Below are positions 62,066-64,000 of a stretch of DNA of 64,000 bases, piece after piece (the stretch's first letter is position 1; each line of letters starts with the position of its first letter). Source of the stretch: Streptomyces lateritius (GTDB taxonomy: Bacteria; Actinomycetota; Actinomycetes; Streptomycetales; Streptomycetaceae); the NCBI RefSeq assembly GCF_014649715.1, contig NZ_BMTO01000014.1, positions 122,140 to 186,139 on the forward strand, read 5' to 3'. The notes below the pieces were generated by a model. That model saw nothing but the letters and a program-made list of their open reading frames with translations. It did not search any database and was not told the origin of the DNA. Both the position numbers and the translations under genes were made by a program.

Positions 62066-63763
62066 TTGAACCACACTGCCCGTACCGCCCGAACCGCCGG
62101 CCCGCGCGGCCGTCGCCGTGCACTCAGCGCAGCCCTGGCCGTACTCGCCTCCTCCGCCGCGCTCACGGCGGTCACGGCGGCCCCGGCCCAGGCCGCCGCG
62201 GACGTGCCGAAGTCCCGGTTGGTCTTCACCGAGTACAAGGACGTCGACGGTGTCCGCCGAAGCAGCGTCGTCACGGTCAACGCCGACGGCACTGACCGGC
62301 GCGTACTTGCGCCCACCGGCCGGGGCCTGACCGCGGTCGGCATCACCAGCGTCGTCTTCTCACCCGACGGCACGCGCATCGCCTTCATCAACAACAACGG
62401 CTCCCCGGCCATCTGGATCGCCGACGCCGACGGCCGCAACGCGCGCCCCGTCGTCCAGGGCTACGCCTCGCCCGAGGGCACACCCGCCGAGGTCGCGTGG
62501 GCCCCTGACGGCAGGACGCTCTATGTGGGCCTCTGGAACCAGCTGGACCCCCACACTCCGTTCATGAAGCGGTTCGGCCTCGACGGCTCCGACCTCGGCT
62601 TCGTCTTCGGCCAGATGCGCAGCCCGGGCACCCGGTTCGACGTGGCCTGGGACGGGCGCGTCGTCTTCGACAGCAACACCCACATCTACCTCTGGGACCC
62701 GCGGGTGGGCGGCGAACCGAAGATCGTCGCCGACGGGGATGCCCCGACGTTCTCGCCCAACGACGAGCGGATAGCGTTCGGGGGCTCCGCGGACGGCAGC
62801 GTCGCCATCCGCGTCCTGGACGGCGGCGGCGAGCACACCCTGTCCAAGTCCGTGAACGTCGACACCCTCGACTGGTCCCCGGACGGATCCCAGCTCGCGT
62901 ACACCGACCGCGGGGCCGATTCGAAGCTCTACGTCGTGAGCGCCACCGTGCCCGGCGCCACCCCCAGGCTCCTCTCGGCCCCCGGCACCGGGGCCTATGA
63001 CGTCTCCTGGGCCCCTCCGCGCGGCTGGAACCCCCACGGCACCTTCCGCCACGACTACACCGGCGACGGCCGACCCGACGTCCTCGCCCTGGACGGCGCG
63101 GGCGTCCTCTGGCGCCACGACGGCAACGGCACCGGCGCCCTCAAGCCCCGCGTGAAGATCGGCTGGGGATGGAAGGGCTACCGTCTGACCGCCGCCGGTG
63201 ACCTCAACGCCGACGGCCGCCCCGACGTGCTCGCCCAGGACGCCACCGGCGGCCTCTGGCGGCTCGACGGGACCGCGGGCGGCGACTTCGCGACGAAGGT
63301 GAGGATCGGCACGGGCTGGAAGGACCTCAAGCTCACCGGCGTGGGTGATCTGACCGGCGACGGCTTCCCTGACGTCCTCGCCACCGACCCCGCGGGCAAC
63401 CTCTGGAAGTACGCGGGTGACGGTCGCGGGGGCCTCCAGGCCCGTGAGAAGGCCGGATACGGCTACGGCGGCTACCGCCTGACGGGCGTCGGCGCGTTGA
63501 CGTCGAGCGGCTACCAGAACTACCTCGGCCAGGCCCCGAACGGCGACCTCTACCGCTACGAGCGGGACAGCCGCCACAAGATCGGATGGGGCTGGAAGAA
63601 CCTCACCCTGACCGGTGTCGGCGACCTCGCCGGCGACGGGATTCCCGACGTGCTCGCTCGCGACACCGCCGGTGTCCTGTGGCGGTACGACGGCGACGGC
63701 AAGGGCGGCTTCAAGCCCCGGGTGAAGCTCGGCTGGGGCTGGAACGGCCTCAGCGCGTTCTGA
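62066..63763 (+). CDS. Secreted TolB-like propeller protein with FG-GAP/VCBS repeats
   Basis: The product of about 565 residues starts with a signal peptide (RRRALSAALAVLASSAALTA, cleavage near AQA-AAD). A WD40/TolB-like propeller follows (about 55-330, with SPDGTRIAFINNNG, APDGRTLYVG, SPNDERIAFGGS, SPDGSQLAYTDRG). A second propeller of FG-GAP/VCBS blades follows (about 335-565, with DYTGDGRPDVLALDGAGVLW and repeated IGWGWKG/LTGVGDLTGDGFPDV). The Asp/Gly loops bind calcium in such proteins. It is probably an extracellular binding or adhesion protein. A TTG at 62066 with GGGGA upstream is the likely start; earlier starts lengthen a non-coding leader. A terminator follows. Confidence 0.82.
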   Translation: MNHTARTARTAGPRGRRRALSAALAVLASSAALTAVTAAPAQAAADVPKSRLVFTEYKDVDGVRRSSVVTVNADGTDRRVLAPTGRGLTAVGITSVVFSPDGTRIAFINNNGSPAIWIADADGRNARPVVQGYASPEGTPAEVAWAPDGRTLYVGLWNQLDPHTPFMKRFGLDGSDLGFVFGQMRSPGTRFDVAWDGRVVFDSNTHIYLWDPRVGGEPKIVADGDAPTFSPNDERIAFGGSADGSVAIRVLDGGGEHTLSKSVNVDTLDWSPDGSQLAYTDRGADSKLYVVSATVPGATPRLLSAPGTGAYDVSWAPPRGWNPHGTFRHDYTGDGRPDVLALDGAGVLWRHDGNGTGALKPRVKIGWGWKGYRLTAAGDLNADGRPDVLAQDATGGLWRLDGTAGGDFATKVRIGTGWKDLKLTGVGDLTGDGFPDVLATDPAGNLWKYAGDGRGGLQAREKAGYGYGGYRLTGVGALTSSGYQNYLGQAPNGDLYRYERDSRHKIGWGWKNLTLTGVGDLAGDGIPDVLARDTAGVLWRYDGDGKGGFKPRVKLGWGWNGLSAF

Positions 63764-63782
63764 TCCCGGCCCCCGCATCAGC

Positions 63783-63821
63783 CGATGCCCCGCTCCCCGT
63801 CTCCCGGGGGCCGGGGCATCG
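63783..63821 (+). terminator. Hairpin after the propeller gene
   Basis: CGATGCCCCG and CGGGGCATCG pair exactly around a 19-base loop that itself contains a small CCCGGG-type stem. It begins 19 bases after the stop codon. Confidence 0.75.
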
Positions 63822-64000
63822 TCATGCCACCGTCATATCGCAGTCCGGCCGCCGCCCTTCGCGATCCGCCGGTCGATCTTCTCCGCGTCGATCGAACCTC
63901 ATTCTGAAGCGATCAGTTGGCCACGCTGAACCACACCGGCCGCACCTCGGCCAGAAGCGGTCGCAGCGACTGCCCTGCGGACCGTAGGTCCTGATTCATG
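63822..64000. other. Window end; possible start of a minus-strand frame
   Basis: A short minus-strand frame from ATG 63999 (MNQDLRSAGQSLRPLLAEVR then PVWFSVAN and a stop at 63913) is 28 residues long and cannot be judged. Nothing else is seen. Confidence 0.3.

Noticed and set aside
61333-62439. Long upstream extension of the lipoprotein frame at 60628-61332
   Set aside because: The lipobox fixes the start at 61332; the extension is Arg/Pro-rich and overlaps the propeller gene in antisense.
1-64000. tRNA, rRNA or CRISPR loci
   Set aside because: No cloverleaf with CCA-type acceptor and T-loop consensus, no ribosomal RNA signature and no spaced repeat array was noticed by eye; a tRNAscan or Infernal run would be decisive.

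Overview
The window reads as Streptomyces-type actinobacterial DNA: very high G+C, strong GC bias at third codon positions, frequent GTG and TTG starts, and many families typical of streptomycetes (DUF6584, WYL regulators, NarL-type two-component pairs, DUF2637, Imm49, large secreted polysaccharide enzymes). Insertion-sequence debris and frameshifted genes are dense, more like an accessory arm of a linear chromosome than the conserved core. No rRNA, tRNA or CRISPR array was recognised.

Layout. 0-3 kb: a flavoprotein, a RutE-like nitroreductase and broken fragments. 3.3-8.7 kb: a plant cell-wall block with an expansin-like protein, a wrecked GH10/GH62 gene and a secreted GH74 xyloglucanase, then a nicotinamidase. 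9-20 kb: a secreted alpha/beta hydrolase, DUF6584, a small secreted protein, a dead IS5 transposase, a divergent WYL regulator/RidA pair, an acyltransferase, a VOC protein and a secreted rhamnogalacturonan lyase (PL11). 20-26 kb: an ABC exporter, a fatty acid desaturase, a DksA/TraR-like protein and a TROVE/Ro60 protein. 25.9-27.8 kb: a methyltransferase bracketed by inverted IS5-type sequences, one a relic and one nearly complete.

27.9-32.8 kb is the most unusual part. A Ser/Thr kinase with a PQQ-like sensor region is divergent from a 761-residue protein that joins a macrodomain, a uracil-DNA-glycosylase-like domain and a C-terminal ADP-ribosyltransferase with an R-S-ExE triad. The combination suggests ADP-ribose chemistry directed at DNA or at a DNA-repair state, possibly defence or a toxin-like conflict function. 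This is inferred from architecture only.

33-35 kb is decayed DNA. 35-40.6 kb holds a membrane protein with a degenerate trypsin fold and zinc ribbon in an operon with a second Ser/Thr kinase, then a lipoprotein ending in a long ETTG repeat and a membrane protein. 41-42 kb holds a toxin-antitoxin-like pair with a Doc-like protein that has lost the Fic histidine. 43-52 kb: a PRC-barrel protein, a broken DinB gene, a serine hydrolase divergent from a histidine kinase/response regulator pair, a CxxC protein, a HIT protein and an Imm49 immunity protein. 52.6-64 kb is patchy: small membrane proteins, transposase fragments (IS5, IS21), a DUF2637 operon beside iteron-like repeats, broken response-regulator and DNA-ligase genes, a lipoprotein, and a secreted beta-propeller/FG-GAP protein with a clear terminator.
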